A stretch of 33,131 nt of DNA from Clostridiales bacterium UBA1701. GTDB lineage: Bacteria; Bacillota; Clostridia; Oscillospirales; Oscillospiraceae. The stretch covers positions 36,642-69,772 of the forward strand of contig DCJL01000034.1 of NCBI GenBank assembly GCA_002320035.1, in the 5' to 3' direction. Positions 13,407 through 21,670 of the stretch are shown here, in pieces. The translations under genes were made by a program, and so were the position numbers. Under the pieces are notes generated by a model. It saw nothing but the letters and a program-made list of their open reading frames with translations, made no database searches and was not told where the DNA came from. The stretch's first letter is position 1. Every line of letters starts with the position of its first letter.

Positions 13407-15302
13407 TCAGAGGCTCTTTTCAAGCGCCGCAAGCTCTGCCATAAACAGGGCGTTCTCCCCGTCGGAGGGAAGGAGGAAGCCGGTGCGGGGGGAGACGGTA
13501 AATGCCTCCACAGCGGGTCCGTCCATGAGACAGGAGCGTTTGAACTGCTGGGAGAATAGGCGGGTGCAGTAGCTCCTGAGCCAGCGGATCAGCTCTTCGT
13601 CGCTGAACTGGCTGGAATAGGCCAGCTTTGCCAGGCGGAAGGTCTTGGCGGGGCCAAAGCCGCAGATGAGCATTTTATGGGTGAAGAAGTCCTGCAGGCT
13701 GTAGGAGCCCACGGCGTCCTCACTCTTCTGCTCGATCTGGTCGTCATGGATGGGGAGAAGCTCGGGCGTGACCGGGCAGTCCAGTACGTCCCAGAGGGCC
13801 GCGGCCAGGACCTTGTCCTCGGTGTTGGAGGCAATGTACCGCAGGTTCGCACGGACCTGGGTCTTGGTCAGGCCCAGATTTACGTCGTACATGCTGGTAT
13901 GGTCGCCGTTATAGGTGCACCAGCCGTCGATGAACTCGCTGAGGTCCTCGGTGCCCACATCCAGGCCGTTGACCTTGTTGGCGATGTCCATGAGCACCTG
14001 GGTGCGCTCTCTGGCCTGGGCGTTTTCAAAGGCGATGCTGTAATCGTCATGGGCGTGGCCGATGTCATCAAAATGCTGGTAGACGGACTTGCCGATATCG
14101 ATGACCCGGACCTCCGCGCCGCACTGCTCGGCCACGACGATGGCGTTGGACTTGGTGCGGGAGGAAGTGCCGAAGCAGGGCAGGGTGCAGGCCACCACGT
14201 TCGTGGAGGGCAGGCCCATGCGCTTCATGGCCATGGCGCAGACCATGACGGTCAGGGTGGAGTCGGAACCGCCGGAGATGCCCACTACGCAGTGGTCAAG
14301 CCCGGCGTACTTCATGCGCTTCACAAGGCCGGAAACCTGAATGTCCAGCATACGGCGGCAGTAGTCCGGAAGCTTCGCAGGGTCGGCAGGCAGATGGGGA
14401 TGCATCCGGTAGACCCGGCTGAGCTTCGTCTCCTCCTCCTCCGCGCCGAAGTCAATCAGCTCGTAGGCGCAGTCGCTCAGGTCAAAGCCGCCGGAGGCCC
14501 GGCGCAGGTTCATCATGTGCTCCACGTCAAACTCGGTGACGATAAAGCTGTCCTCCTGTTCGGCCCTGGCCAGAACGGCGCCGTTTTCGGCGGCCATGCA
14601 GAGGCCGGAGAACACATTGTCCGTGCTGCTCTCGCCCTTGCCGGGGGCCGCCATGAGCATGCCGCATTTGAAGCGGCGGGACAGGGAGCGGATGCTCAGC
14701 TCTGCCTCGTCGGCAGAGGAGACCGTCTCCGGGAAGGAGGCCATCTGGGCAATGAGGGTGGCTCCCGCCTGGGCGTGGAGGGCGGAGGGCGGGATCACCG
14801 CATCCATATCCGCGCCCAGCTCCACACCGACGGTGAGCCCGGGCAGCACGGCGCTGTCAAAGAGAATGTCCGTCCCCAGCGGCACGGGCACGCCGCCCAG
14901 CGTCAGCTCGGCAGTATCGTGCTCGGGCGCGGCGAAGGGACTGCCGGCAACATTCTGCCGGGGCACCAGAGCCAGAAGCGCTCCGTCGTATACGGCGGCG
15001 GCACAGCTGTATAGCCGGGAGCCGGCGGCGACCGGCAGGCCCACAAAAATGAGCATGTCCACCCCCTCGGTGGCCTCGACCACTTTCAGAAGGGCCTTCT
15101 CCGCGCCCCGGAGGAGCACACTGTGCTGAAACAGGTCATAACAGCTGCAGCCGGTGAGGGTCAGCTCCGGAAAAACCAGGACCTTTACGCCCTGTTCCCT
15201 GGCTTTCTCCACGCAGGCAATGACCTGCCCGGCGTTATACCCGGCGTCGGCCACCTTTATCATGGGCGAGGCCGCCGCGACTTTTATAAATCCATCCTTC
15301 AT
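13407..15302 (-). CDS. nadE: Glutamine-dependent NAD(+) synthetase
   Basis: The product has 631 residues, the two-domain form. The N-terminal nitrilase-like glutaminase domain (about 1-280) has the catalytic Glu in VLVFPELTLTG, a Lys around LVPRQN (here Arg-Gln-Asn, somewhat changed) and a Cys-bearing segment whose usual GVEICEDLW reads GVELGADMDA; the catalytic Cys is therefore not visible at the expected place. The C-terminal NAD synthase domain (about 325-631) has the SGGSDSTL P-loop, GTSSRTKSNA and STEDxxE-like TEDLSEF motifs. It makes NAD from deamido-NAD, ATP and glutamine or ammonia. If the Cys is really lost, the enzyme would depend on free ammonia. It lies 30 bases after glyS. Confidence 0.93.
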   Translation of the reverse strand: MKDGFIKVAAASPMIKVADAGYNAGQVIACVEKAREQGVKVLVFPELTLTGCSCYDLFQHSVLLRGAEKALLKVVEATEGVDMLIFVGLPVAAGSRLYSCAAAVYDGALLALVPRQNVAGSPFAAPEHDTAELTLGGVPVPLGTDILFDSAVLPGLTVGVELGADMDAVIPPSALHAQAGATLIAQMASFPETVSSADEAELSIRSLSRRFKCGMLMAAPGKGESSTDNVFSGLCMAAENGAVLARAEQEDSFIVTEFDVEHMMNLRRASGGFDLSDCAYELIDFGAEEEETKLSRVYRMHPHLPADPAKLPDYCRRMLDIQVSGLVKRMKYAGLDHCVVGISGGSDSTLTVMVCAMAMKRMGLPSTNVVACTLPCFGTSSRTKSNAIVVAEQCGAEVRVIDIGKSVYQHFDDIGHAHDDYSIAFENAQARERTQVLMDIANKVNGLDVGTEDLSEFIDGWCTYNGDHTSMYDVNLGLTKTQVRANLRYIASNTEDKVLAAALWDVLDCPVTPELLPIHDDQIEQKSEDAVGSYSLQDFFTHKMLICGFGPAKTFRLAKLAYSSQFSDEELIRWLRSYCTRLFSQQFKRSCLMDGPAVEAFTVSPRTGFLLPSDGENALFMAELAALEKSL

Positions 15303-15332
15303 TTGAAAATCACCTTTCCATTCCGGGCCGCC

Positions 15333-16769
15333 TTAAAACTGGATGCGCTCGGTTATATAGCTCTTGACCTGGCTGATGGGGATGCGGACCTGCTCCATGC
15401 TGTCCCGCTCGCGGACGGTGACGCAGTGGTCGGCCTCGTCCGTGTCGGTGCCCACGGTGTTGAAGTCAAAGGTGATGCAGAAGGGCGTGCCGATCTCGTC
15501 CTCCCGGCGGTAGCGCTTGCCGATGGAGCCGGTCTCGTCGTAGTCGCACATGAATTCCTTTGAAAGCTCGTTGTAAAGCGCCATGGCAGGCCCGGTGAGA
15601 ATCTCCTTCTTGCTCAGGGGCAGGATGGCGCACTTGAAGGGAGCCAGGGCAGGGTGCAGGTGCAGCACGGTGCGCACATCGTCGTTGCCCTTTTTGTCCT
15701 GACCCACCACCTGCTCGTCATAAGCATCGCAGAGGACGGAGAGCACGGTGCGCTCCACGCCCAGAGAGGGCTCGATGACATAGGGGATGTAGTGCTCGTT
15801 CTTCTCCTGGTCGTAGTAGCTGAGATCCTGGCCGGAGACGGTCTGATGCTGGGTCAGGTCGTAATCGGTACGGTCGGCCACGCCCCAGAGCTCGCCCCAG
15901 CCGAAGGGGAAGAGGAACTCAAAGTCCGTGGTGGCCTTGGAGTAGAAGCAGAGCTCCTCCGGGTCATGGTCCCGCAGGCGGAGGTTCTCGTCCTTCAGGC
16001 CGATGGACAGCAGGAAATCGTGGCAGAAGCTGCGCCAGTAGTCGAACCACTCCAGGTCGGTGCCGGGCTGGCAGAAGAACTCCAGCTCCATCTGCTCGAA
16101 CTCCCGCACACGGAAGATGAAGTTGCCCGGGGTGATCTCGTTGCGGAAGCTCTTGCCGATCTGGCCGATGCCGAAGGGCAGCTTGCGGCGGGTGGTGCGC
16201 TGGACGTTGACAAAGTTTGTAAAGATGCCCTGGGCGGTCTCGGGGCGCAGGTACACGGTGTTTTTCGCGTCCTCCGTGACCCCCTGGAAGGTCTTGAACA
16301 TCAGGTTGAACTGGCGTATATCGGTAAAGTTGTGCTTGCCGCAGGTGGGGCAGGGCAGATTGTGCTCCTCAACAAAGTCCTTCATCTCGCTCTGGGAAAA
16401 GGCGTCGATGGGCTTGGGGAGCTGGAAGCCCGTCTCGCTGCACCAGTCCTCGATGAGCTTGTCCGCCCGGAAGCGCTCGTGGCACTCACGGCAGTCCATC
16501 AGGGGGTCGGAAAAGCCGCCCAGATGGCCGGAGGCGACCCAGGTCTGGGGGTTCATGAGGATGGCCGCGTCAAGGCCCACGTTGTAGGGGTTCTCCTGCA
16601 CGAATTTCTTCCACCAGGCTTTTTTCACGTTGTTCTTCAGCTCAACGCCCAGGGGACCGTAGTCCCAGGTGTTGGCCAGCCCTCCGTAGATCTCGGAACC
16701 GGCGAAGATAAAGCCGCGGTTTTTGCACAGGGCTACGATTCTGTCCATGGTTTTTTCTGTGTTTTTCAT
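15333..16769 (-). CDS. glyS: Glycine--tRNA ligase, dimeric (alpha2) type
   Basis: The product has 478 residues from the ATG at 16769 (AGGAAAGGA just upstream). It is a class II synthetase: GFIFAGSEIYGGLANTWDYGPLG at the N-terminus, split motif 1 and a zinc-binding insertion (CRECHERFRADK ... CPTCG), motif 2 (SFRNEITPGNFIFRVREFEQMELEFF in pieces) and motif 3 (EPSLGVERTVL), then the C-terminal anticodon-binding domain (about 380-478) with FKCAILPLSKK and GSIGKRYRRED. It charges tRNA-Gly. It heads a transcript with nadE. The 5' leader has no T-box features, only a short CTGCGGC/GCCGCAG hairpin (16784-16802) beside the ribosome site. Confidence 0.95.
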   Translation of the reverse strand: MKNTEKTMDRIVALCKNRGFIFAGSEIYGGLANTWDYGPLGVELKNNVKKAWWKKFVQENPYNVGLDAAILMNPQTWVASGHLGGFSDPLMDCRECHERFRADKLIEDWCSETGFQLPKPIDAFSQSEMKDFVEEHNLPCPTCGKHNFTDIRQFNLMFKTFQGVTEDAKNTVYLRPETAQGIFTNFVNVQRTTRRKLPFGIGQIGKSFRNEITPGNFIFRVREFEQMELEFFCQPGTDLEWFDYWRSFCHDFLLSIGLKDENLRLRDHDPEELCFYSKATTDFEFLFPFGWGELWGVADRTDYDLTQHQTVSGQDLSYYDQEKNEHYIPYVIEPSLGVERTVLSVLCDAYDEQVVGQDKKGNDDVRTVLHLHPALAPFKCAILPLSKKEILTGPAMALYNELSKEFMCDYDETGSIGKRYRREDEIGTPFCITFDFNTVGTDTDEADHCVTVRERDSMEQVRIPISQVKSYITERIQF

Positions 16770-17087
16770 TTTTTTCCTTTCCTGCGGCTGGCTGCCGCAG
16801 AGATATATTTTGTTGCATGACAACAATAAATAAATTTATCACACTTTAATAATTATCGCAAGAAAAGATAAAGATATCACAAGAAAGGGAAATTTCGCCG
16901 CGCTCCCCTATTGTCGCTTCGTCCCCCCTGTCGTTCCGGGAGCAGCAAAGGATCTTTTCTCCCTTCTCCCCGGCGCGGCGCGTTTCTTAATATTTCTGAA
17001 ATGCGGGATTTGCCTCTTCCCCGGGGGGAATAAAGGTGTATAATGTGGGTTACATAATATCCTTGAAAGAAAAAGACGAGGCGGAAG
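16770..17087. other. Divergent intergenic region between glyS and the deacetylase gene
   Basis: An AT-rich stretch (16800-16890) next to glyS probably carries its promoter, but no box pair is clear; the best on the minus strand is TTGTGA with GATAAT 19 bases later. On the plus side a TATAAT at 17039-17044 preceded by TG is a likely -10 for the deacetylase gene, without a good -35. The hairpin 16784-16802 is the only structure noted. Confidence 0.4.
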
Positions 17088-18551
17088 ATGAAAAAGCTGT
17101 GGGAAAAGCTTAGAGGCAGAAAAATTGGGCGCACCGGGCGGCTGGTGCTGATGATTCTGGCGCTTTACGCGCTGTTTGTGCTGGCGGTGACGCTGGTGGT
17201 GGACGGGCGGCATGTGCGTTTTTACATGACGCAGCCCCAGGAGATCACGGCAGCGTACGGGGAGGAATTTACGGACCCGGGCTGCTACGCAGTGACGGCG
17301 GGCCGTCTTTTCGGCGAAGGCGGCCGGCGCCTGCGCCTGAGCGTCCGGGGAGAGGTAGATACTTCGAAGCTGGGCAGCTACGAGATAGAATACAGCGCCC
17401 ACTGGCTTTTCCAGGAGTACAGCACCCGGCGCACGGTCACAGTTGTTGACAAAACGCCCCCCGAGATCACGCTGGAATACACCGAGGGCTATGCCCCAAG
17501 CTGGTTTACCGGCTATGAGGAGGAGGGCTTTACCGCCCTGGACAATTGCGACGGGGACCTGACGGCCAAGGTGGAAAAAAAGGTCCTGGGCGACCGCATC
17601 GAGTACACCGTTACCGATTCCTCCGGCAATACCGCCTCGGTGGAACGGCGGCCCAATTACACGGTCACGGCCCCGGTCATCAGCCTCAGCGGCGGAACGG
17701 AGCTGCAGATATACGCCGGCCCCAGCTTTGCCGATCCCGGTTACAGCGCCGCGGACAGCCTGGGCAACGACCTGACGGGCTATGTGCAGGTTTCCGGCGA
17801 GGTCTGCCCCTATCTGGCGGGGGAGTATGAGCTGAACTACTGCATCACAAACAAGCTGGGCGAGACGGTCAGCGCCGTGAGAAAGGTGACGGTGCTGCCC
17901 GCCCCCCTGCCGGAGACGGTGGAGCCGGATGAAAAGACCATCTACCTGACCTTTGACGACGGCCCCGGGCCCTATACCGACGATCTGCTGGACCTGCTTC
18001 AGGCCTATAACGTGAAGGCCACGTTTTTTGTCACCTGCCTCAATGAAAAATATCAGGACATGGTGGGCCGGGCCGCCGACGAGGGGCACAGCATCGGCGT
18101 GCATACCGCTTCCCACAATTACCGGGCCATTTACGCCGGGGAGGACGCCTTTTTTCAGGACTTCAACGCCGTGGAAGAGATGATAAAAGAGCAGACCGGC
18201 GCCTATACCAGCCTCTGCCGCTTCCCCGGAGGCAGCTCCAACACCGTCAGCAGCTTTAACCCCGGCATCATGACAAGGCTCGCCAAAGCCGTCACCGACA
18301 TGGGCTATCAATACTTTGACTGGAACGTATCCAGCGGGGACGCGGGGGAAACCACCGACACAGACCAGGTGGCCGCCAACATCATAAACGGCTGCACGGG
18401 CAGAAAGGCCTCGGTGGTTTTGCAGCATGATATCAAGGATTACAGTGTGGCGGCCGTGGAGCGGGTCATAAACTGGGGCCTCAGCAACGGCTACACCTTC
18501 CGCCCCCTGGACCTGACGAGCCCCGGCGCGCACCACGGGATCGCCAACTGA
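17088..18551 (+). CDS. Membrane-anchored polysaccharide deacetylase with Ig-like (DUF5011-type) modules
   Basis: The product has 487 residues. A basic N-terminus and one membrane helix (about 18-38) anchor it, with the rest outside the cell. Two bacterial Ig-like modules follow (about 44-125 and 195-275), each with a xxxGxxFxDPGYxA start as in DUF5011, separated by a DKTPPEITLEY stretch. The catalytic NodB domain (about 285-480) begins with IYLTFDDGPG (catalytic Asp pair) and has the metal-binding HTASH and the RFPGGSSN motif, the DWN block and a QHDI C-terminal His motif. It likely removes acetyl groups from peptidoglycan or another surface glycan, often giving lysozyme resistance. The start has a GAGGCGGAAG site. 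A terminator follows at 18559. Confidence 0.9.
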   Translation: MKKLWEKLRGRKIGRTGRLVLMILALYALFVLAVTLVVDGRHVRFYMTQPQEITAAYGEEFTDPGCYAVTAGRLFGEGGRRLRLSVRGEVDTSKLGSYEIEYSAHWLFQEYSTRRTVTVVDKTPPEITLEYTEGYAPSWFTGYEEEGFTALDNCDGDLTAKVEKKVLGDRIEYTVTDSSGNTASVERRPNYTVTAPVISLSGGTELQIYAGPSFADPGYSAADSLGNDLTGYVQVSGEVCPYLAGEYELNYCITNKLGETVSAVRKVTVLPAPLPETVEPDEKTIYLTFDDGPGPYTDDLLDLLQAYNVKATFFVTCLNEKYQDMVGRAADEGHSIGVHTASHNYRAIYAGEDAFFQDFNAVEEMIKEQTGAYTSLCRFPGGSSNTVSSFNPGIMTRLAKAVTDMGYQYFDWNVSSGDAGETTDTDQVAANIINGCTGRKASVVLQHDIKDYSVAAVERVINWGLSNGYTFRPLDLTSPGAHHGIAN

Positions 18552-18558
18552 TTCTTCC

Positions 18559-18586
18559 CCGGCGGGCATCATAACAGGCCCGCCGG
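18559..18586 (+). terminator. Terminator of the deacetylase gene
   Basis: A 9-base GC stem (18559-18567 with 18578-18586) and a 10-base loop; the T tail is weak (GTGCCATTTT). Confidence 0.55.
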
Positions 18587-18599
18587 GTGCCATTTTCTG

Positions 18600-18628
18600 T
18601 TGACAAACGGCGGATAAGGTAATATCAT
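18600..18628 (+). promoter_or_regulatory. Strong promoter of the pantothenate transporter-coaX operon
   Basis: Perfect TTGACA, 17 bases, then TATCAT. It lies about 50 bases upstream of the start codon; no riboswitch was recognised in the short leader. Confidence 0.8.
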
Positions 18629-18681
18629 ATTCCTGCGCCGCATCCGGCTTGACTGGAGCGACAGCAGGAGGGAATTGAATA

Positions 18682-19266
18682 ATGAACAACAATCGCAGCA
18701 AAACCCGTGTCCTTACGGGAATGGCACTTTTTACGGCAATCGTCGTTGTGCTTCAACTTCTGGGAACCTTTATCCGCTTCGGCCCCTTTGCGATCTCGCT
18801 GGTGCTTATCCCCATCGTGGTGGGCGCGGCGATGTACGGGGTGCTGGCCGGCACATGGCTGGGCTTCGTGTTCGGGGCCGCGGTCCTGCTCTCGGGAGAC
18901 GCAGCGGCGTTCCTGCCCATCAGCGTCTTCGGCACCGTTCTCACAGTCCTGGCCAAGGGCACACTGGCCGGTCTCTGCGCAGGGCTTGTTTACCGGCTTT
19001 TTGAAAAGAAGAACCGCTATGCTGCGGTTATCGCGGCGGCCGTCGTCTGCCCCGTTGTGAACACGGGCGTGTTCCTTCTGGGCTGTCTTGCTTTCTTTAT
19101 GGAGACGATCTCCGGCTGGGCTGCGGCCTCCGGCTTTGCCAACGCGGGCAGTTACCTTGTGGTAGGCATGGTGGGGCTCAATTTTCTTGTGGAAATGGCC
19201 ATAGACATCATCATGGCCCCGGTCGTGCTGAGAATAATCAACCTGGGCAAAAAAGGAAAGGCATAA
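18682..19266 (+). CDS. ECF transporter S component, probably for pantothenate
   Basis: The product has 194 residues with about six membrane spans, the size of ECF (energy-coupling factor) substrate-binding subunits. Features include the first helix ALFTAIVVVLQLLG, the short LIPIVVGAAMYG loop typical of S components, and a cluster of small residues around KGTLAGLCAGLVYRLF that contacts the transport module. S components share the general ECF EcfT/EcfA1/EcfA2 machinery encoded elsewhere. The substrate is inferred from the gene two bases downstream, type III pantothenate kinase, so it is a PanT-like protein importing vitamin B5. AGGAGGG lies about 8-11 bases before the ATG. Riboflavin or another vitamin is possible. 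Confidence 0.85.
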   Translation: MNNNRSKTRVLTGMALFTAIVVVLQLLGTFIRFGPFAISLVLIPIVVGAAMYGVLAGTWLGFVFGAAVLLSGDAAAFLPISVFGTVLTVLAKGTLAGLCAGLVYRLFEKKNRYAAVIAAAVVCPVVNTGVFLLGCLAFFMETISGWAAASGFANAGSYLVVGMVGLNFLVEMAIDIIMAPVVLRIINLGKKGKA

Positions 19267-19268
19267 TT

Positions 19269-20036
19269 ATGATCCTTGCGATAGATGTGGGCAACACCAA
19301 TATTGTCATCGGCTGTATAGAGGCCGGCAATATCCGCAGCATTGTCCGGATTCAGACCAGCATCCGGGAGACCGAGGCGGAGTACGCCATCAAGCTCAAG
19401 CAGGTGCTTGAGTTTTACGGAGTGGATCCCCGGGGCTTCGAGGGAGCCATCATCTCCTCCGTCGTCCCCCCGGTGACAGAGGCTCTGCGCCTGGCCGTGC
19501 GCGGCATCACGGGGATAAACGGCATCGTGGTGGGCCCCGGCATGAAAACCGGGCTTAATGTCCGTATCGACGACCCGGGCACCTTGGCCGGGGATCTGGT
19601 TGTGGGCAGCGTGGCGGCCATCGCGTGCTACGGCGCGCCGGCCATCGTCCTGGACATGGGCACCGCCACCACCATGGTGGTCATTGACAAAAACAACTGC
19701 TATGTGGGCGGAGCGATCCTTCCGGGCGTAAAGCTTTCCTATTCGGCGCTGGCCTCGGGCACAAGCCTGCTGCCAGACATTTCCATAAGCCCCCCCGGAA
19801 AAGCCATTGCCACCAACACCGTGGACTCCATGCGCTCCGGCGCGGTCTTCGGGACTGCCGCCACAATCGACGGTATGATCGAGCGGATGGAGGCGGAGCT
19901 GGGCTATGCGTGCCGCGTCGTCGCAACAGGCGGCCTGGCAAACGCCATCGCGCCCTATTGTAAACGGGAGATCATCTGCGACGATGACCTGCTTCTCAAG
20001 GGCCTCTGGGTCCTGTACGAGAAAAACAAAAAATGA
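19269..20036 (+). CDS. coaX: Type III pantothenate kinase
   Basis: The product has 255 residues, close to the family's usual length. ASKHA-type ATP-binding motifs are clear: MILAIDVGNTNIVIG at the N-terminus, AIISSVVPPVT, the GPGMKTGL segment, AIVLDMGTATTMVVID (second phosphate motif), GGAILPGVKLS and VATGGLANAIAPYC. It phosphorylates pantothenate in the first step of coenzyme A synthesis; this class is insensitive to CoA feedback. It starts two bases after the stop of the putative pantothenate transporter, so import and trapping are made together. Terminator at 20048-20081. Confidence 0.96.
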   Translation: MILAIDVGNTNIVIGCIEAGNIRSIVRIQTSIRETEAEYAIKLKQVLEFYGVDPRGFEGAIISSVVPPVTEALRLAVRGITGINGIVVGPGMKTGLNVRIDDPGTLAGDLVVGSVAAIACYGAPAIVLDMGTATTMVVIDKNNCYVGGAILPGVKLSYSALASGTSLLPDISISPPGKAIATNTVDSMRSGAVFGTAATIDGMIERMEAELGYACRVVATGGLANAIAPYCKREIICDDDLLLKGLWVLYEKNKK

Positions 20037-20047
20037 ATTTGGGATAA

Positions 20048-20081
20048 CGAAAAGCAGGGGGCTTCCACCCCCTGCTTTTCG
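20048..20081. terminator. Two-way terminator between coaX and the small minus-strand gene
   Basis: A 14-base stem (20048-20061 with 20068-20081) with loop CTTCCA; the stem itself carries A4/T4 tracts suited to both directions. Confidence 0.8.
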
Positions 20082-20136
20082 CATGGCTCTCCATTCATTC
20101 GCTGCGGCGGCGCCCATCCCCCGCCGGCAGACAAAA

Positions 20137-20298
20137 TCAATCGTCCAACTGCTGGTCAGAGAGATACAGCTCCTCAGCCTGCCGCTGGGCAGAAACGAGG
20201 AGTTCCCGCGCCTGCCCGACCTCCCCGGCGTCCAGTGTCCCAATGGCGTCGCTGACTTTGTTAAAGAGAAAAAGATACATTTTTTTATAAGGCTGCAT
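20137..20298 (-). CDS. Conserved 53-residue protein of unknown function
   Basis: The gene is shorter than 60 codons. GAGGTGAT lies 6 bases before the ATG, and a promoter is at 20319-20347. The product starts MQPYKKMYLFLFNKVSDAI and continues with helices that include LDAGEVGQARELLVSAQR and a QAEELYLSD end, a pattern (YxxLFNxxTDAIxxL ... AREILxxAQxxAEELY) that I know from many small conserved Clostridial proteins on mobile and accessory segments. It is probably all-helical and cytoplasmic. It is divergent from the ribbon-helix-helix gene, with about 100 bases between, where both promoters lie. Function unknown. Confidence 0.75.
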   Translation of the reverse strand: MQPYKKMYLFLFNKVSDAIGTLDAGEVGQARELLVSAQRQAEELYLSDQQLDD

Positions 20299-20318
20299 TT
20301 TTTATCACCTCATTTTAT

Positions 20319-20347
20319 AGTGTAGCACAAAAGTGCAACGCTCGCAA
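20319..20347 (-). promoter_or_regulatory. Promoter of the 53-residue protein gene
   Basis: On the minus strand TTGCGA, 17 bases, then TACACT, with the ribosome site 15 bases further on. Confidence 0.45.
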
Positions 20348-20354
20348 TGTATAG

Positions 20355-20383
20355 TTGTAAGGCGTTCTGCAATACACTTATAG
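20355..20383 (+). promoter_or_regulatory. Promoter of the ribbon-helix-helix gene
   Basis: TTGTAA, 17 bases, then TTATAG. It is back to back with the minus-strand promoter at 20319-20347, a layout suited to autoregulation by the small DNA-binding protein. Confidence 0.5.
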
Positions 20384-20398
20384 AAAAAGAGGTGTATT

Positions 20399-20581
20399 AT
20401 GAGCAGATTTCAAATCCCCAGGATTCCCGCAACAACAAACAAATCCATCCGATTTCCCAACGACCTCATCGACCAGGTAGAGAACGCCATCGTGGGGAAG
20501 GAATGCACCTTCTCCGCCTTCGTCATCGAGGCCGTCCGCATGGCTTTGCGGGATCTGGATGAAAACGGAGAGGACGACTGA
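20399..20581 (+). CDS. Ribbon-helix-helix protein (YlcI/YnfO-like)
   Basis: The product has 60 residues. The N-terminal stretch ATTNKSIRFPNDLIDQVE has the beta strand (NKSIRFP) that inserts into the DNA major groove in Arc/CopG-type proteins, followed by helix A and the TFSAFVIEAVRMALRDL second helix that forms the dimer. The tail is acidic. GAGGTG lies 5 bases before the ATG. Such proteins often act as autorepressors or antitoxins; no toxin gene adjoins, though the divergent 53-residue protein could be a functional partner. Terminator at 20638. Confidence 0.8.
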   Translation: MSRFQIPRIPATTNKSIRFPNDLIDQVENAIVGKECTFSAFVIEAVRMALRDLDENGEDD

Positions 20582-20637
20582 GCCGCAAAAACAAGGCCCC
20601 TTGTCCGGCGTGGGATGCGGATTCCCGCGCATATGCC

Positions 20638-20665
20638 AAAAGAGCCCCAAGGGGGCTCTTTTTTT
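20638..20665. terminator. Two-way terminator between convergent small genes
   Basis: An 11-base stem (20638-20648 with 20652-20662) carrying A4 and T7 tracts; serves the ribbon-helix-helix gene and the zinc-ribbon gene. Confidence 0.82.
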
Positions 20666-20666
20666 G

Positions 20667-20906
20667 TCAGTCTTTTACCCTGTCATAAAGCCAGTAAACC
20701 AGCTTTTCCTCGTCCAGGCCAAGTCCGGCAGACAGGAACGCAGCCATCTCATTGAAATTCAGGCCCTTCATATGGGCAAAATTGCTCTCGCCGCCCTGAC
20801 CCTCTACCTTACGCCCTTCTATGTAACCGCACTCGTAGCACATCTGCAGCGCATACTTGCGGTGGGAATCAAGATTCATTTCATTTCCGCAGCGGGGACA
20901 TTTCAT
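20667..20906 (-). CDS. Zinc-ribbon protein of unknown function
   Basis: The product has 79 residues. Two CxxC knuckles (CPRC at 3-6 and CYEC at about 23-26) form a single zinc ribbon; the rest is helical and acidic, ending in DEEKLVYWLYDRVKD. GGAGG lies 8 bases before the ATG. It is likely a small cytoplasmic nucleic acid- or protein-binding protein. A possible promoter (TTGCAT with TATAAC 15 bases later) lies before it, so it may be independent of the hpf gene 82 bases upstream. Confidence 0.75.
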   Translation of the reverse strand: MKCPRCGNEMNLDSHRKYALQMCYECGYIEGRKVEGQGGESNFAHMKGLNFNEMAAFLSAGLGLDEEKLVYWLYDRVKD

Positions 20907-20988
20907 ACCGGTTTCCTCCCAAATAATAATAGAGAATTACTTTAGCACTATGTTATACCCAGGGCGGCAAAAATGCAAGGCTTATTTA

Positions 20989-21537
20989 TTAATCCTCGTC
21001 CTCGCCATCGTCGCAGATCAGGCCGTAGCCCCCCTGGTGACGCTTGTAGACCACGGACACAGCCTCGTCGGAGTCCATGTTCTTGAACACGAAGAACTCA
21101 TGGTCGAGCAGGTTCATCTGCAAAATCGCCTCTTCAACGGACATGGGCTTGATGGAGAAGCTCTTTCTTCGGACGATCTTGAACTCCACGTCCTCTTCTT
21201 CCACAGGGGCGTAGGCAGGGGCAGCCTCCCGCTCCAGGGCGCCCTCCCGCAGTCGCTTTTCAAGGCGGGTCTTGTTCCGGCGGATCTGACGCTCTATGGC
21301 GGCCACGCCGGAGTCAACGGAAGCGTACATGTCGCTGGTGAGTTCGCTTGCCCTGTAAAACAGGCCGTTGCTGTGGATGGTTATCTCGGCCAGATAGCGG
21401 CCCCGCTCGGTGCTGAAGGTCACGACGGCCTCCGCCTCTGTCTTAAAAAATCTGTCGAGCTTGCCGATCTTTTTCTCCGCGTAGGCTCTCAGGTCTCCAC
21501 TGGATTCCATCCTTTTTTCGGTAAAAGTGAACTTCAT
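20989..21537 (-). CDS. hpf: Ribosome hibernation-promoting factor, long form
   Basis: The product has 182 residues. The N-terminal domain (about 1-100) has the S30AE fold with VTFSTERGRYLAEITIHSNG and DMYASVDSGVAAIERQIRRNK, which sits in the decoding groove of the 30S subunit. An acidic linker leads to the C-terminal domain (about 125-182: IVRRKSFSIKPMSVEEAI ... LLDHEFFVFKNMDS) that pairs two ribosomes into 100S particles. It acts in stationary phase. AAAGGAG lies about 9 bases before the ATG. No clear -35 box is seen upstream; the TATAAA about 70 bases upstream is the best -10. Confidence 0.95.
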   Translation of the reverse strand: MKFTFTEKRMESSGDLRAYAEKKIGKLDRFFKTEAEAVVTFSTERGRYLAEITIHSNGLFYRASELTSDMYASVDSGVAAIERQIRRNKTRLEKRLREGALEREAAPAYAPVEEEDVEFKIVRRKSFSIKPMSVEEAILQMNLLDHEFFVFKNMDSDEAVSVVYKRHQGGYGLICDDGEDED

Positions 21538-21670
21538 TTGTACCGACTCCTTTCAGCTTCTTGTCTGTTCGCGGCCGGCAAACATGGCCTGCCGCTCTAT
21601 TTATAATACCACACTATGCCAGCAAAGATAAGTCTTTTTTGTTAAAATGCCAAAATATTCCGCCGCGCGC

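Noticed and set aside
12047..16820. Long open frames on the plus strand opposite the SPFH, nadE and glyS genes (up to 445 codons)
   Set aside because: They are antisense shadows in GC-rich coding DNA; composition is low-complexity Gly/Ala/Val/His and no family motif or ribosome site is seen.
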